Positions 41,744 through 54,600 of a stretch of 64,000 nt of DNA are shown in pieces (within the stretch, counting starts at the first letter, position 1; every line of letters begins with the position of its first letter). The notes under the pieces were generated by a model, which worked only from the letters and a program-made list of their open reading frames with translations, was not told where the DNA came from and did no database searches. Source of the DNA: Epichloe hybrida (Eukaryota; Ascomycota; Sordariomycetes; Hypocreales; Clavicipitaceae); the NCBI GenBank assembly GCA_019022495.1, contig JAFEKR010000044.1, positions 1 to 64,000 of the forward strand. The letters are read 5' to 3'. The translations under genes were made by a program, and so were the position numbers.

Positions 41744-44700
41744 CTAGTAATCTCTCTTTTTCCTTTGTGGCTAAAGAGCTTAAAAACATAATAAAAATCA
41801 GATTAAAGGAAAGTGTACATAAGTGGATCCCTTAATAGGAATCCGCTACTCTAATTAGCCATCGTAGCATTAGTTAATTAAATTAATCCGTTAGTCCTTG
41901 CCTAAGCTCCTGTCCCTTAATATTACAAGTCTTTTTACCTATCCTTTAATATAAATTATTAATTTATTTAAGTTAATTAAAGAGGAAAGTAATAAATTTA
42001 GCAATGCTTTTATTATTATATTCGCTAGATTGTCGTTGCTATTAATTCACCTAACTTCGTAGATCTTATGCCTTTTATACGATTAACAAAGAGCTATAAT
42101 ATTAATTATTAGTCTCTTCTCCTTTGTAGTTCCTAGCTTTATAAGATATTTATATAATAAAAAAAAATCAGTATAAAGAATCATAGGAATTCAAGGTATC
42201 TTTAATTAATCCGTGATCTAATATAGAGTCGTGGAAATCGCGTAGGCAATGTCTATGCCTTAAACTATACTATATAACTTAGAGGTAAGCGCGCTATAAG
42301 TGACTCTCTTACTCTTTGTTAAGCTATACGTAATAATATTGCCTTTTATAATGAAGGTATTATTATCTTGCATTATCTTGTTGCTAATCATAATTACGTA
42401 TCCGATCTGTGAGCTTAAATCCTTGTTGTTAGTAAGCGATTTATTTACGAATATAAAGAGCTTTGCCTCCTTAAGAACTAAAGGAATATATTGTAGTCCG
42501 CGTTGTTAATTCTTAATCTGCTATTTAAGGCGTTTATTAAGATATGTAATATCTTCTGTAAAGGGCTCTTAGTATTAAGCTATAATTAATAGGTTGTACG
42601 AAGCTTCTAGTTAACACATAGTTATAATGTAGCTTCCTTAGGCTTGTTGTTCCACGTAGTCTTGCTTTACTATTAGGGATTGAGGATTAACTTCCTTAAT
42701 CTTCTAACTTTAGCCCTTCTAGGTTAAGATTAACAAATTATTAGTGTTTTAGGTTAAGATACACCTATTAAAGATAAGGGGATTCTTAGCGGTTAATTAT
42801 TGCTTTTCTTTAGCTATAAAATTAGCCTTCTAGAGCTCTTTCTCTTCTTTTTAGAAGAAGTTATTATTACTTAGGCCTAATGCATTATTAGTTTGCATTC
42901 TAATAATGCCAAAGAGGTTCTTATTATTCAGAGCTGTGATTAATAAGCAAGGATTATAGGTTAAGGTTATCCCTGTGGTAACAGAAGTACGTTACCTACT
43001 AGTAGGTTCTAGCCTCTGTAATCCCGTAAAGAGGTCTAATTAATTCAATTACAATCCCTTCTAGAAAGAGATATATAATTTACTTTAGCAATCTCACGAT
43101 AATTAGCCTTGTTAGCACTATGTGCGATTGAGTGTAGGCTTATGTAATATCGTGAATCCAAAGGTAAATGCCTTTTTTTCTTAATAATAAAGCAATAGCT
43201 ATAATAAGTTATTAGCTTGCTTATTAAATCATTAGCAATTACGTTAGAATAAATTCCTTTCCTTTATTATTATAGCCTTATACAATAAGGCAGGATTTCT
43301 TGTATAGCAAGTCCGTTCCTTTACCTTTAATTTCTCTAACTATACGAGAATTAAAGATTCTATAACCTCTGTGCTTCGCTAGGTTATACTTAACGAATTT
43401 AAACATATTATAAGCTTATAAAGCGTTAATCTTAGCTTAATTAGATTACTTAAAGGGTTTTCCTAGGGTCGTAATCCTTCCTTCTTAGCGGAGCTAAAGG
43501 GCAAGGTTCTAATTAGCCTTTTCCTTTGCTATAAGAAATACTATACTTAGTATCCCTTTAGTTATAACCTCTTAAATAAAGGCCTCCTCTTAATCTTTAT
43601 TTACAAGTACATAGAGCTAAACTAGGCTAATGTCCTTCTTAGGGCTATAAGGTCTTCTTTTCCTTACTTTTATTCCTTTAGGGCGTAGCAATAAGTCTTT
43701 AACTTAATAGCTTCCCCTTAGGGCCTTTTAGGCTTTATAAGCCTCTTTATTAGACTCTCCCACTGTCAGGGGCACGGAGGCTAGGAAGTCACGGACAGGA
43801 CGGTCACATGATGGAGCCCTCGGATAAGCCCTGGATCGCACAGATGACTAAGTAGCTGCTAGGTAGCCACGTGCACGCGGTAAGGTATTTAGACAAGGAC
43901 CGCCCACAAGAGTTATGGGAGGTTAGAGTTTAAGACCTTTATATACCCACCCCTAAGTAGTAGCTCTCTAGCTACAATCAAGAGTCTTAGCCTTCACTCC
44001 GTTTGTATCTCTCCCACCACAGTTATGACACCCACACTTATAAATTACACTATAAGGGCCTTTCTTAGTCTCCCTTGCTTTCTCTTAGCTAGTGCCTATA
44101 GCTCTTTACTATCTTCTATTAGAGAATCTCTTTTATTAGTAGTAGTTAGTTATATAGCTCCTTCTTTCTTTACGTTACTTAGCTATTACTCTAGCGGATT
44201 ATAAGGCTTTATCTCCTCCTACTCTAGCCCCTTTGTAGTATATAGGTCTTTATAATAAGGCTTTACTACTATAGAGCGGAACTTCACTAGGCTATAGGGT
44301 ATATTAATAATATAGGTCTCTCTATTAGTAGTAAGTAGCTTATATAAGCTATGCTAGCTGCCCTTCTCTCTTTATATATATATATTAGCCTATAGGGGTA
44401 GCTAATATATAAGCGCTATATTAGGGCTATTCTAGGTTTTAAAGGCGTTATAGACCTGCTATAAAGCTAGATAGTAGTGGACTTTATTAGTAGCTTTATA
44501 AATTACTTTAGTATATTAAATAACAGAGACGCTTAGTAATAACTTATCTATTATTTACAAGTAGCCTCTAAAGACTAGTAAGGTTAGGATAATACTATTT
44601 AGGCTTACAGAGTTATTAATTACTTTAACAGCTATTTAAAGGCATTACTCTAGCGTGAGTTCTATTCTAATTAAGTCTATAATAATATTATAAGCTTAGC

Positions 44701-47700
44701 GTAAAGGTCCGTAATATCTCTGAACTTTTCTAATGCTATTATAGGCTTTAATTAGCATCTCATTAGTCTTAATTAACATTAGTTAGGCATAGTGCTTAAA
44801 CTTAGCGAAAGCAAAGTTATTGCTAGCGTTATATATAATCCATTCTAGAGGTCCAAGATAAGTGTTAATCTAACATTCACGGATTGTGTCCTAGATGTCT
44901 TAAGCCTTTTACTTCTTTAGATTAAGGAATTAGGCTACTTAGAATAAGGTTACTAAATTAATGATATAAAGCACTAGTTAGCTATCGATCTACATAATAT
45001 TAACAATAATCTCGTAGTTAAATTCGTAGTTATCTTTGATTGTAAACTTAAATTAACTAGGGGCTTTTCTATATATCTAGTAATAGTAGTAGACTTTAGT
45101 TAATTCCTTAATTACCTAGCATTTAACTTCGTGACTAGCTTAGTAAAGGATCTTTATAAGTTATTAAACAAAAGGGTAACTAAGTTAATAATATAATTAA
45201 TAAATATCTCCTTCTAAAAGGTAGAAGGCAACTATTTCTTTTGCTTCTAGTAACTACTAAGGATAGCCCTATTATCGCATAATAGGTATAGTCTTATTGC
45301 CTTAGATAAGCATATTAGTAAGGTTATTAATCTTAACTTATATTTTATCTATATTAGTAATTAAGAAGAGGAAGGGGGTAGCTATGTTAAGGACATAGAA
45401 TTTAAGCTTTCTAAGTTCTATAGGTATATAAAGGATTCCTCTTATAACTACTAATCTAGCGCTAAATATAATAATTTAGGGTTTATAGGGGGTTACCTTT
45501 AATAAAGGCATTAATCTTAACAAAGCCTTTACTTATGCCTCTCCTATAGTTAACTTTCCTATAGCGCTAGTATTAGGCATAATCCCTCTAAAGACCTCTT
45601 TAGAATAGCATTCTTTAAAGACATAGTAAATTAAGCCTTTATTACACTCTTATGGCTTATAGAGCTCCTACCTAAGGAATACATATTAGAAGGCTTAATT
45701 ATTAAGGGTTATAAGGATATTAATATTAGTAGCGTTATGGTTAGTCTATGATTTGGAGTAGAAGAATTATATGATACTTAGGTATGCTATTAATAGTAGC
45801 TCCTCTACATTGTTATTATTGTCTTTAGCTTTTATATAGGCTAAAAGATGTGATTCCTAATTCTAACCTAAGCCTTTATTAGGCTTATTATTATCCTACC
45901 CTTTATAGGAGGTAAGGAATACCTAGAATCTCTTCTCTAAAAGGGGTATATAATATGTTTTACTAGCCTACTAGTAGTCTTTTTCCTTTTAATATTCTTT
46001 AGTAAAGTAATTAAAGGACTAGTAGCCGCTCTTGCTATATATAAAGTAGCGCTTAGTGCTTAGCCTAGGGCTTTGTCCATAATAACTTCCTCCGCTATAG
46101 GGGGATAATCACTATTTATATTAATAATTAGTAAACATAGCCTCTAAAGGGTTTTCTTATTAGTACTAAAGGTATTAGGAGGGCTTCTTATTTAATTTTA
46201 TAATAGTAATTACCTTACGGAGGTCTCTAGTAAGACTTTTAAAGCCTAGGGAGTGTATGTATTCCACTATCTAATATTTAGGCACACTAGCTATAGCATT
46301 TAAGGCCTGCTTATAGAGCTTAGTATTTACTATTTTAGTAAGGTATAGTTCTCTATGGATTTTCTTAAGGGTTAATAACGTGATTTTAAGGTAATTAAGC
46401 TTGCTTTTATTAGGGTTTTTCTTAATTATATTCTTTAGCGTTATGCTACTCTACTTATAGTAATAGAATTACTAGTTACTTTCTGTCTTAAAGTGCTAAC
46501 AGATATAAGTAATTATCTCTTTATAGGAATAGTTATTCCTAAAGAGGTAATTAAGGTAGTATTGCTTAGTATTACTTATTAATATAATAGGGAAAGCCTT
46601 CTAATAATGCGTTTAAGGAAGGTTAATTCTATTATATTTGTTTTTAAAAAGCGTAATCTTTAGCGTCAAGAAGTTATATAGCTTTTTACTATAGTGGTCA
46701 CTATCCTTATATATCTTTATAAGTTCTGAGATCTTCTTTGTAATTTAATCTTTAAAGGGGAATTACTATAAAGGCATAATTTATTATAAATAATAGTTTA
46801 CTAGTTGTTCTTCATAATAATTATCTAGATAGAGCTGTTAATATAATAGGGATTATTACAGGGGTTCTTATGAGGGTTTAAGTAATCTCTAGGGTTAGGG
46901 AAGGTTAATTTCTAGGGTAGGTTGTTAGGGCTATTAATATTAAGGTTCTAGGGGTTTGGAAGATTGTGGTCTTTCTTATAATCTTTCCTATAACTAAAGG
47001 GGCATTAAGGTTTAATAAAGCACTTTCTTAAGTAATACTAGGATTAAATATCCTAGGCCTTACCTGACGAGAATGCTATGATCTTGTAAAGAATTGCGTA
47101 ATTCTCTGATAATATTCTTAGATGCCTTTTTAAAGGTGTCTTTAGACTAGCCTTTAAAGTCTTCTTAGAATAATTTCTATAGGTTATTATCTCTCTAACC
47201 TTAATGCTTACTAAGGTTAATAAATCTTATAATCTAGTTGTTAAGCTTAAGCTATGTAGTAGTCTTTAGATCTAGCTTAATAGATTCTTTCTAGTTATGT
47301 AAGAATTCGTAAGTAAGCTATTAAAGGCGTGGGGGTAATTTATACCTTTAAGGTCTCTTAGGGGTGATGATTAGAGCCTTGCTATTACTAGTAGCCCTTC
47401 CTCTTGTGGAAAGTCTAGATTTCTCTGCTATCTTTAACTATAAAAGGAATGTTACTAATTTGTTATTTTTACTACTAATTAAGCTCCTATGTTTACCTAT
47501 TACTATTACAAGGTTCTTCTTTTGCATTTTAGGAGCGTTATTACTCTAATGAAATTAGAAGATTGTAAAAACAGGAAAAACGGAAGAAAAAGTAGTAGAA
47601 GTAGTAAAAGTAGTAACAAGAATAAAGTAATAAGAACAAATTACTAGAGATAAAGAAAGTAATAGAAGTTCTAAAAGTAACTAGAAAATGATAGGAAAAG

Positions 47701-48246
47701 TAATAAGGGAATAATAGGAATTGCTACTTCCTGTTTTTTGTGAAAAGGAGGGAAGGAGATAATCTCTCTCTTGCTAACAAGCACGGGGCGAATAGCACTA
47801 AGAGTAAAGGGGGCAAAAAACGAGTAGTAGATGCTTGTGGGGAGAGATTAAAGGTCTGTTAGAAGAAGGGAATATTTATAAGGAAGTTGTAGATATGTTA
47901 GCTAGCTTAGCTAAGGTTATTTAACGTTAGGTTTGAAATAAATACCTCGCGGCGATAGATTCAGTTATTTAGTTAGTTTTCTCGTGATAGATAATAAAAT
48001 TAATAATTAATAATAATATCCTAGATAGATATAACGAAGTTATATCCCTAAGCCTAAGGGTTAATAGATCAATTCCTTGGAAGCCTAACAAGCCTATAAC
48101 TAGGATTCTAGTCTTTTCCTTTAGCACACTTATGTAGTTATGCCTCTTTACTATAATAACTATTACAGCATAATAAGGGGTAGTGGTAGTAGTGTCTATA
48201 GAAATGTCTCTTCTTGTGATACCTAGCTTATCTGTGGTTATGAAGT
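41744..48246 (-). pseudogene. Copia C2 gag-pol, RIPped
   Basis: On the minus strand the longest surviving frame is the start, ATG at 48253, MVNFITTDKLGITRRDISID..., 94 codons to TAG at 47969, which overlaps the candidate primer-binding site and should be the gag beginning or its leader. Reverse transcriptase and RNase H remnants follow at about 43.4-42.3 kb and correspond to the clearer C3 copy. The solo LTR at 43764-44030 splits the pol region. No long frame survives, so no polyprotein is made. Confidence 0.8.
43764..44030 (+). mobile_element. Family B solo LTR in C2, TSD CCCAC
   Basis: A 267-bp LTR from TGTCAGGGGCACGGAGGC to CCACAGTTATGACA is flanked by CCCAC at 43759-43763 and 44031-44035. 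The empty site is seen in the sister elements as CTCTCCTATACTTATAAATT (C1, near 48960) and CTCTCCTACACTTATAAATT (C3, near 60846). It is much less RIPped than the copy at 2986-3252 and is the best reference for the family. Confidence 0.97.
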
Positions 48247-48260
48247 TAACCACTAATTAG
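48247..48260 (-). other. Candidate primer-binding site of C2
   Basis: Minus-strand CTAATTAGTGGTTA abuts the 5' LTR, identical to the site in copia A (12352-12365) although the LTRs of A and C do not resemble each other. Confidence 0.5.
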
Positions 48261-48516
48261 TGTTAGATTTACTAAGGTCCTACGCAGGTAATAAATCCTG
48301 TATAATTGAAGTCAATAATAGTTAGTTAGCTAGCTAGGAAAGAGAGAGAAGAGAGGGAAAGTCTAGATGCTAGAAAAGTAAGCGAAATCCGTATGTGGGG
48401 CATAAAAGGGGGTGGCGAATTAATGCAGCCAATTATATTGCGTGCATCGCGCTAGACCCACAATTGGTCTGGTCTTTAGCCACGATTGAACCGATGAAGA
48501 TCCGAAGGAATTAACA
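48261..48516 (-). mobile_element. 5' LTR of copia C2
   Basis: Plus-strand letters TGTTAGATTTACTAAGGTCC ... CCGAAGGAATTAACA, 256 bp. The distal half keeps CpG words (GCGTGCATCGCGCTAGACCC) that the 3' LTR has lost. Confidence 0.92.
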
Positions 48517-51452
48517 CTATTCCTTTACCTTTAATCTCTTTAACTATATAAGAATTAAAGATTTTATAACCTCTATACTTTACTAGGTTAAACTTAATAA
48601 ATTTAAATATATTATAAGCCTATAAGGCATTAATTTTAGCTTAATTAGATTACTTAAAGGGTTTTCCTAGGGTTATAATCCTTCCTTCTTAGTAAAGCTA
48701 AAGAGTAAGGTTCTAATTAGCCTCTTCCTTTACTATAAGAAATACTATACTTAGTATCCCTTTAGTTATAACCTCTTAAATAAAGGCTTTCTCCTAATCT
48801 TTATTTATAAGTATATAAAGCTAAATTAAGCTAATATCCTTCTTAGGGCTATAAGGTTTTCTTTTCCTTACTTTTATTCCTTTAAGGTAAGGTAATAAGT
48901 CTTTAACTTAATAGCTTTCTCTTAGGGCTATTTAGGCTTTATAAGCCTCTTTATTAAACTCTCCTATACTTATAAATTACACTATAAGAGCCTTTCTTAG
49001 TCTCCCTTACTTTCTCTTAGCTAGTGCCTATAGCTCTTTACTATTTTCTATTAAAGAATTTCTTTTATTAGTAGTAATTAGTTATATAACTCCTTTTTCC
49101 TTTATATTACTTAGCTATTACTCTAGTAAATTATAAGGCTTTATCTCCTATTACTCTAGCCTCTTTATAGTATATAGGTCTTTATAATAAGGCTTTACTA
49201 CTATAAAGTAAAACTTTTCTAGGCTATAAGGTATATTAATAATATAAGTCTCTTTATTAGTAGTAAGTAGCTTATAAGGGCTATACTAGCTACCTTTCTC
49301 TCTTTATATATATATATTAGCCTATAAAGGTAACTAATATATAGGCGCTATATTAAGACTATTCTAGGCTTTAAAGGTATTATAAACCTGCTATAAAGCT
49401 AGAAGATATTATACTTTATTAGTTACTTTATAAATTACCTTAGCGTGTTAAATAATAGAGATACTTAGTAATAACTTATTTATTATCTATAAGTAACCTC
49501 TAAAGACTAGTATAGTTAGGATAATACTACCTAGGCTTATAAAGTTATTAATAGCCTTAATAGCTATTTAAAGGTATTACTCTAGTGTAAGCTCTGTTCT
49601 AATCAAGTCTATAATAATATTATAGGCTTATTATAAAGGTCCGTGGTATCTCTTAACTTTTTAATGCTATTATAAGCTTTAATTAGCATCTTACTAGTCT
49701 TAATTAACATTAATTAAGTATAATGCTTAAATTTAGCGGAAGCGAAGTTATTACTAGTATTATAAATAATCTAATCTAGAGGTCTAAGATAAGTATTAAT
49801 CTAACATTTACAAATTACATCCTAGATATCTTAAGCCTTTTACTTCTTTAAATTAAGGAACTAGGCTACTTAGAACAAGGTTACTAAATTAATAATATAA
49901 AGCACTAGCTAGCTATTAATTTACATAATATTAATAATAATCTTATAGTTAAATTCGTAATTATCCTTAATTATAAATTTAAATTAGCTAGGGGCCTTAC
50001 TATATATTTAGTAATAGTAGCAAACTTTAGTTAATTTCTTAATTACCTAGTGTTTAACTTTATAACTAGCTTAGTAAAGGATCTTTATAAGCTATTGAAT
50101 AAAAGGATAACTAAGTTAATAATGTAATTAATAAATATCTCCTTCTAAAAGGTAGAAGGTAACTATCTCTCTTACCTCTAGTAACTACTAAGGGTGTCCT
50201 TATTATTATATAATAAGTATAGTTTTATTGCCTTAGATAAGTATATTAGTAAGGTTATTAATCTTAACTTATATCTTATTTAGTAATTAAGAAAAGAAAA
50301 AGGGTAGCTATGTTTAGAATATAAAATTCAAGCTCTCTAAGTTTTATAAGCATATAAAGAATACCTTTTATAACTACTAATCTAGCACTAAATATAATAA
50401 TTTAGGGCTTATAAGGGATTACTTTTAATAAAGGTATTAATCTTAATAAAGCCTTTACTTATACCTCTCCTATACTTAACTTCCCTATAGCGCTAGTATT
50501 AGGTATAATTTCTTTAAAGACCTCTTTAGAATAGCGTTCTTTAGAGATATAGTAAATTAAGCCTTTATTACACTCTTAGGGCTTATAAAGCTCTTATTTA
50601 AGAAATATGTATTAAAAAGCTTAATTATATAAGGTTATAAGAATATTAATGTTAGTAGTATTATAGTTAGTTTATAGTCTAAAATAAAAGAATTATATAA
50701 TACTTAGATATACTATTAATAGTAGCTTCTTTATATTATTGTTATTATCTTTAGCTTCTATATAAGCTATAAGATATGCTTTTTAATTCTTACCTAAGCC
50801 TTTATTAGGCTTATTATTATTTTATCCTTTATAGGAGGTAAGGAATACCTAGAATCTCTTCTTTAAAGGGGGTATATAATATATTTTACTAGCTTACTAG
50901 TAGTCTTTTTTCTTTTAATACTCTTTAGTAAAGTAATTAGAAGACTAGTAGTTACTCTTACTATATATAAAGTAGCACTTAGTACTTAGCCTAAGGCTTT
51001 GCTTATAATAGCTTCCTTTACTATAGGATTATTATTTATACTAATAATTAGTAAATAAAGCCTCTAGAGGGTTTTCTTATTAGTACTAAAGGTATTAGGA
51101 AGACTTCTTATTTAATTCTATAATAGTAATTACCTTATAAAGGTCTTTAGTAAGGCTTTTAAAGCCTATAAAGTATATATATTTTACTATCTAATATTTA
51201 AGCACACTAGCTATAGTATTTAAGGCTTACTTATAGAGTTTAGTATTTACTATTTCAGTAAGGTATAGGCCTTTATAGATTTTCTTAAAGGTTAATAATA
51301 TAATCTTAAGGTAATTAAGCTTACTTTTATTAGGGTTTTTCTTAATTATACTCTTTAGTATTATATTACTTTACTTATAGTAATAGAATTACTAATTACT
51401 TTTTATCTTAAAGTATTAATAAATATAAGTAATTATCTCTTTATAGGAATAG
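48517..51452 (-). pseudogene. Copia C1 pol, segment 2 (reverse transcriptase to integrase)
   Basis: It continues C1 after the C2 insertion: CTATTCCTTTACCTTTAATC... matches C2 at 43317 and C3 at 60407. It is interrupted again at 51452 by the gypsy element. The minus-strand reading corresponds to copia reverse transcriptase and integrase, but almost every codon context susceptible to RIP is mutated, making it a good example of saturation. Confidence 0.85.
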
Positions 51453-51638
51453 TGTTATGGACTGGCCCCTAGGCGGCTGCAATAGGGCGTCAATATAATA
51501 TTAAGAGACTTAAGGAGGAAAGGAGAAAGGGGAAGAGGCTATCCCTAGTAATGCCTCTTATACCCCCTTAGCTCTCTATATAGGCCCTTACTTTCCTTAC
51601 TATATAGAAAATACTTAGGTAAAGTCTAAGCCCTTATA
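51453..51638 (-). mobile_element. 3' LTR of the gypsy element
   Basis: Plus-strand letters TGTTATGGACTGGCCCCTAG ... TAAGCCCTTATA. It carries the ATTAAGAGACTT segment that is complementary to the primer-binding site. Confidence 0.92.
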
Positions 51639-51699
51639 TATACCCTTACTTAGTCTTACCTTACTAGTTCTCTTTTTATAATATTCCTTACCTTTTACT

Positions 51700-54600
51700 A
51701 TCTTACTATATAATATGTTTACCTTACTAACTTATTATTTATTTTAATATCTAGCCTTACCTACCCTACTTATTTATAATTTATCTAATATAGGTATGTG
51801 TAGTACGCTTACCTTACTAACCTATTATTATTATAGTCTCTAGCACTACCCCTACTAGTTTATTAATTATTTAATATAAGTCTAAAACTATATATAAATA
51901 TCTTACTAAGTTCCTTATTATATCTTACCTTCCCTTATATAATACTATTTATTTATTATTATAATTTTATAATACCTTTCCCCTTATCTTACTTATCCCT
52001 CCTTCTTAGATAGTTACTCCCTTATTAAATATACCTTATTATACCTATAATTCACATAACCCCTCTTTACCTCTAGCTACTCCTAATATATCCTTAGCTT
52101 ATTTTATTAGTAAGTTCCTTATAGAAAGTAACTCTAATAATAAATAATATATCACCCCCTAGGTAGTCTAGCGCTCTTATAGGCTATATATAAAACAAGC
52201 CCTTACTACTAGTGTACTAGAATATAATTTACCTAAGTCTAGGGAATTATATTCTTTATATTAAAGGTAATACTAAACCTATATTTAGTATACTAGGTAC
52301 TTATTTACTAACCTATATCTCTATTATATACTAAAGGATATTAAGGTAAAAATTACTATAAGTATATATATTATTAAACCTAGGGTCCTAAAGACTTTAG
52401 AAATAAAAAAGAAAATACCTATCTTATCTTAAAAGTATTACTAACTTATTAATTAGTAAAACACCCTCCTTACCTAGGCTTAGTTTAACCTAGCTTCTAT
52501 TTAGTTAGCCTTTAAGGTATCCCTAGCTACTAATATTACTATAATAAATATAACTAGCCTTAATATTACCTCTTTTATTAGCGCTAGCCCTTTTAGTAGC
52601 TATAGTATAGCTTAATTTATATAGTAAGCTATAGGTATTTTATTTTAATAAAACTAGTAAGTTATTAGTAAGTTAACTATACTATATAAAAAGATATATA
52701 AGTAGTTTAGCACGCTTCTCTAAGCTTTAATACTTTATTACTAAGATAAAGCCTAGTAATATTCTTAAATTACTAAGTTAAGTAATAAATCTCCTTCTTA
52801 TTACTACTAGTAATATTTATGCCTTCCCTTTATATTAGGTTTAACTTATAATTATACTCCTAGAGCACTTAAAGCTAGCTAGCCCTTAGCTAGAAATAAT
52901 ATACCTTAATCTTATAGTTATCTCTCTTTTACTTACTACTCTCCCCCTAGGTCTTCTATAGTGCCTCCCCTTACTTATATACCTTATACTAACCTTCTTT
53001 ACTTTATTTAAAATCTAGGTTATACCTAAGGTAAACTAAGTAAAAAACTTATTATACCTTTACTAATACCTAATAAAGATAATACTATAGCTATAGTAGT
53101 AGTAGTATAACTTTAGCTTAAGGTAATACCTTCTTATTTAAGGTCTCCCTTTAACCTAGATAATAACCTAGATAATAACTTAGAGAATAATTATTCTTAC
53201 TAAGTAGTAGTAAAAAAGTATAGTAGTTTAGTAACTTAGGTGCTTATAGGAGCCTTTATAAATATATAAGTTTCTTAAAATTAATTTAGTCTATTATTAA
53301 GTTATATATTACCTTATTTTACCTTAAATTTATCTAGTGCCTATGTTTTCTCTATACTTTCTAGTAGCTCCTATATTAGTTAGGAGTATCCTACTTACTT
53401 AACTAAGACCTTTTATTAGTTTCCTTAGCCTAGTATATTCTAAGCTACTAAAATTTACTTTACTTAATATTTCTTAATAAGTTTATTATTACCCTTTACT
53501 AGGACCTATTTAGGACTTAGGTATAAGTCCTATAGTTATTAGCTTAGAAGTAAGTCTTTTACTATATATTTAATAAGGTTTATATAAAAAACTAAGTAAA
53601 TACCTTTTAGTATATTAAGTTAAACTATAAGTAAAGATAGTACTTCTATAACTATATACTTTACTATTACCTAGTTAAGTTTCCTTAAGGGATAGTTTAT
53701 CTTTATATTTCTAAGTAATAGCTATACCTTATCCCTAACCTAGAAATACTTTACTAGGCATCTAGATACTACTATTATATCCTATTACTATTACTATATA
53801 TAAGCTATTATAGCCTAGGCTAAGAGAGTGCCCTCTTAAAGAAAGCTAAGGAAATAAATAGCCCTTCCCTTTAGTGTAATTATAGACTCCTATATATCTA
53901 GCTAAGTTTAAATTAGTTTAAGATTATAGCTATAAAGTAATTTATTTAGGCTTACTCTAGTAACTAATAAGGTCCTATTATTTATTACTAATTAATAGGT
54001 AGTAAGATACTTTAGCTAGTTATACTATAAGAAAGATATAGTAATATATAAAATAGCTTATACCTCCTAGTTTACTTATTTTATACTACTATTAGTTTAG
54101 GGGTAATATAATATAAAAAGTAATTATTTTATCCTTACTAAGGAATATAATATTATTTAAAATTATCCTAACTAGTCTAAGCCTTAATCTATAATAATAA
54201 ACTAAGGAAACCCCCTAAACCTTTACTAAACTATTTTAAAGTATTTTATATAATCTTCTACCTTTATAAAGGTTATAGCCTTAAGCTATATAAACTTTAA
54301 TAGCCTATTTATAATAACTATAAGGTATTAAGGTTACTTAGGTAATAAAGCTAGTAGGTTTATTATAAAGTTAATAGAGATTTATAACTAAAACTAGTTA
54401 GGGATTAGTAAGGGCTTTAGTAAGCCCTAGCATTACTAGTAACTCTTATAGTTACTAACGTAGTAATAGTTACAAATAAACCTTGCTATATCCTATAATA
54501 TTCCATCCTAATAAAACTACTACTATAGAATTTAGAATGTAGTGTTACAGCTAGGGTAGCTTACAACTAGAGAATTATAGTATTATTAGATAAGGGTTAT

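Larger units (their letters stand above)
41488..48516 (-). mobile_element. Full-length copia C2 inserted in C1
   Basis: LTRs 41488-41743 and 48261-48516 (256 bp each) bound the element, and CTATT lies on both sides (41483-41487, 48517-48521). Coding order on the minus strand runs from gag near 48.2 kb to RNase H near 42.3 kb. It is 7,029 bp long, of which 272 bp are a later solo-LTR insertion with its duplicated target. It is moderately RIPped, less than C1. Confidence 0.95.

Noticed and set aside
40465..42509. Similar hydrophobic plus-strand frames at 40465-40665 and 42300-42509
   Set aside because: Their similarity comes from being antisense to the RNase H region of sister copias C1 and C2.
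47364..47549. Hydrophobic 61-codon plus-strand frame
   Set aside because: It is antisense to the gag side of copia C2 and reflects AT-rich composition.
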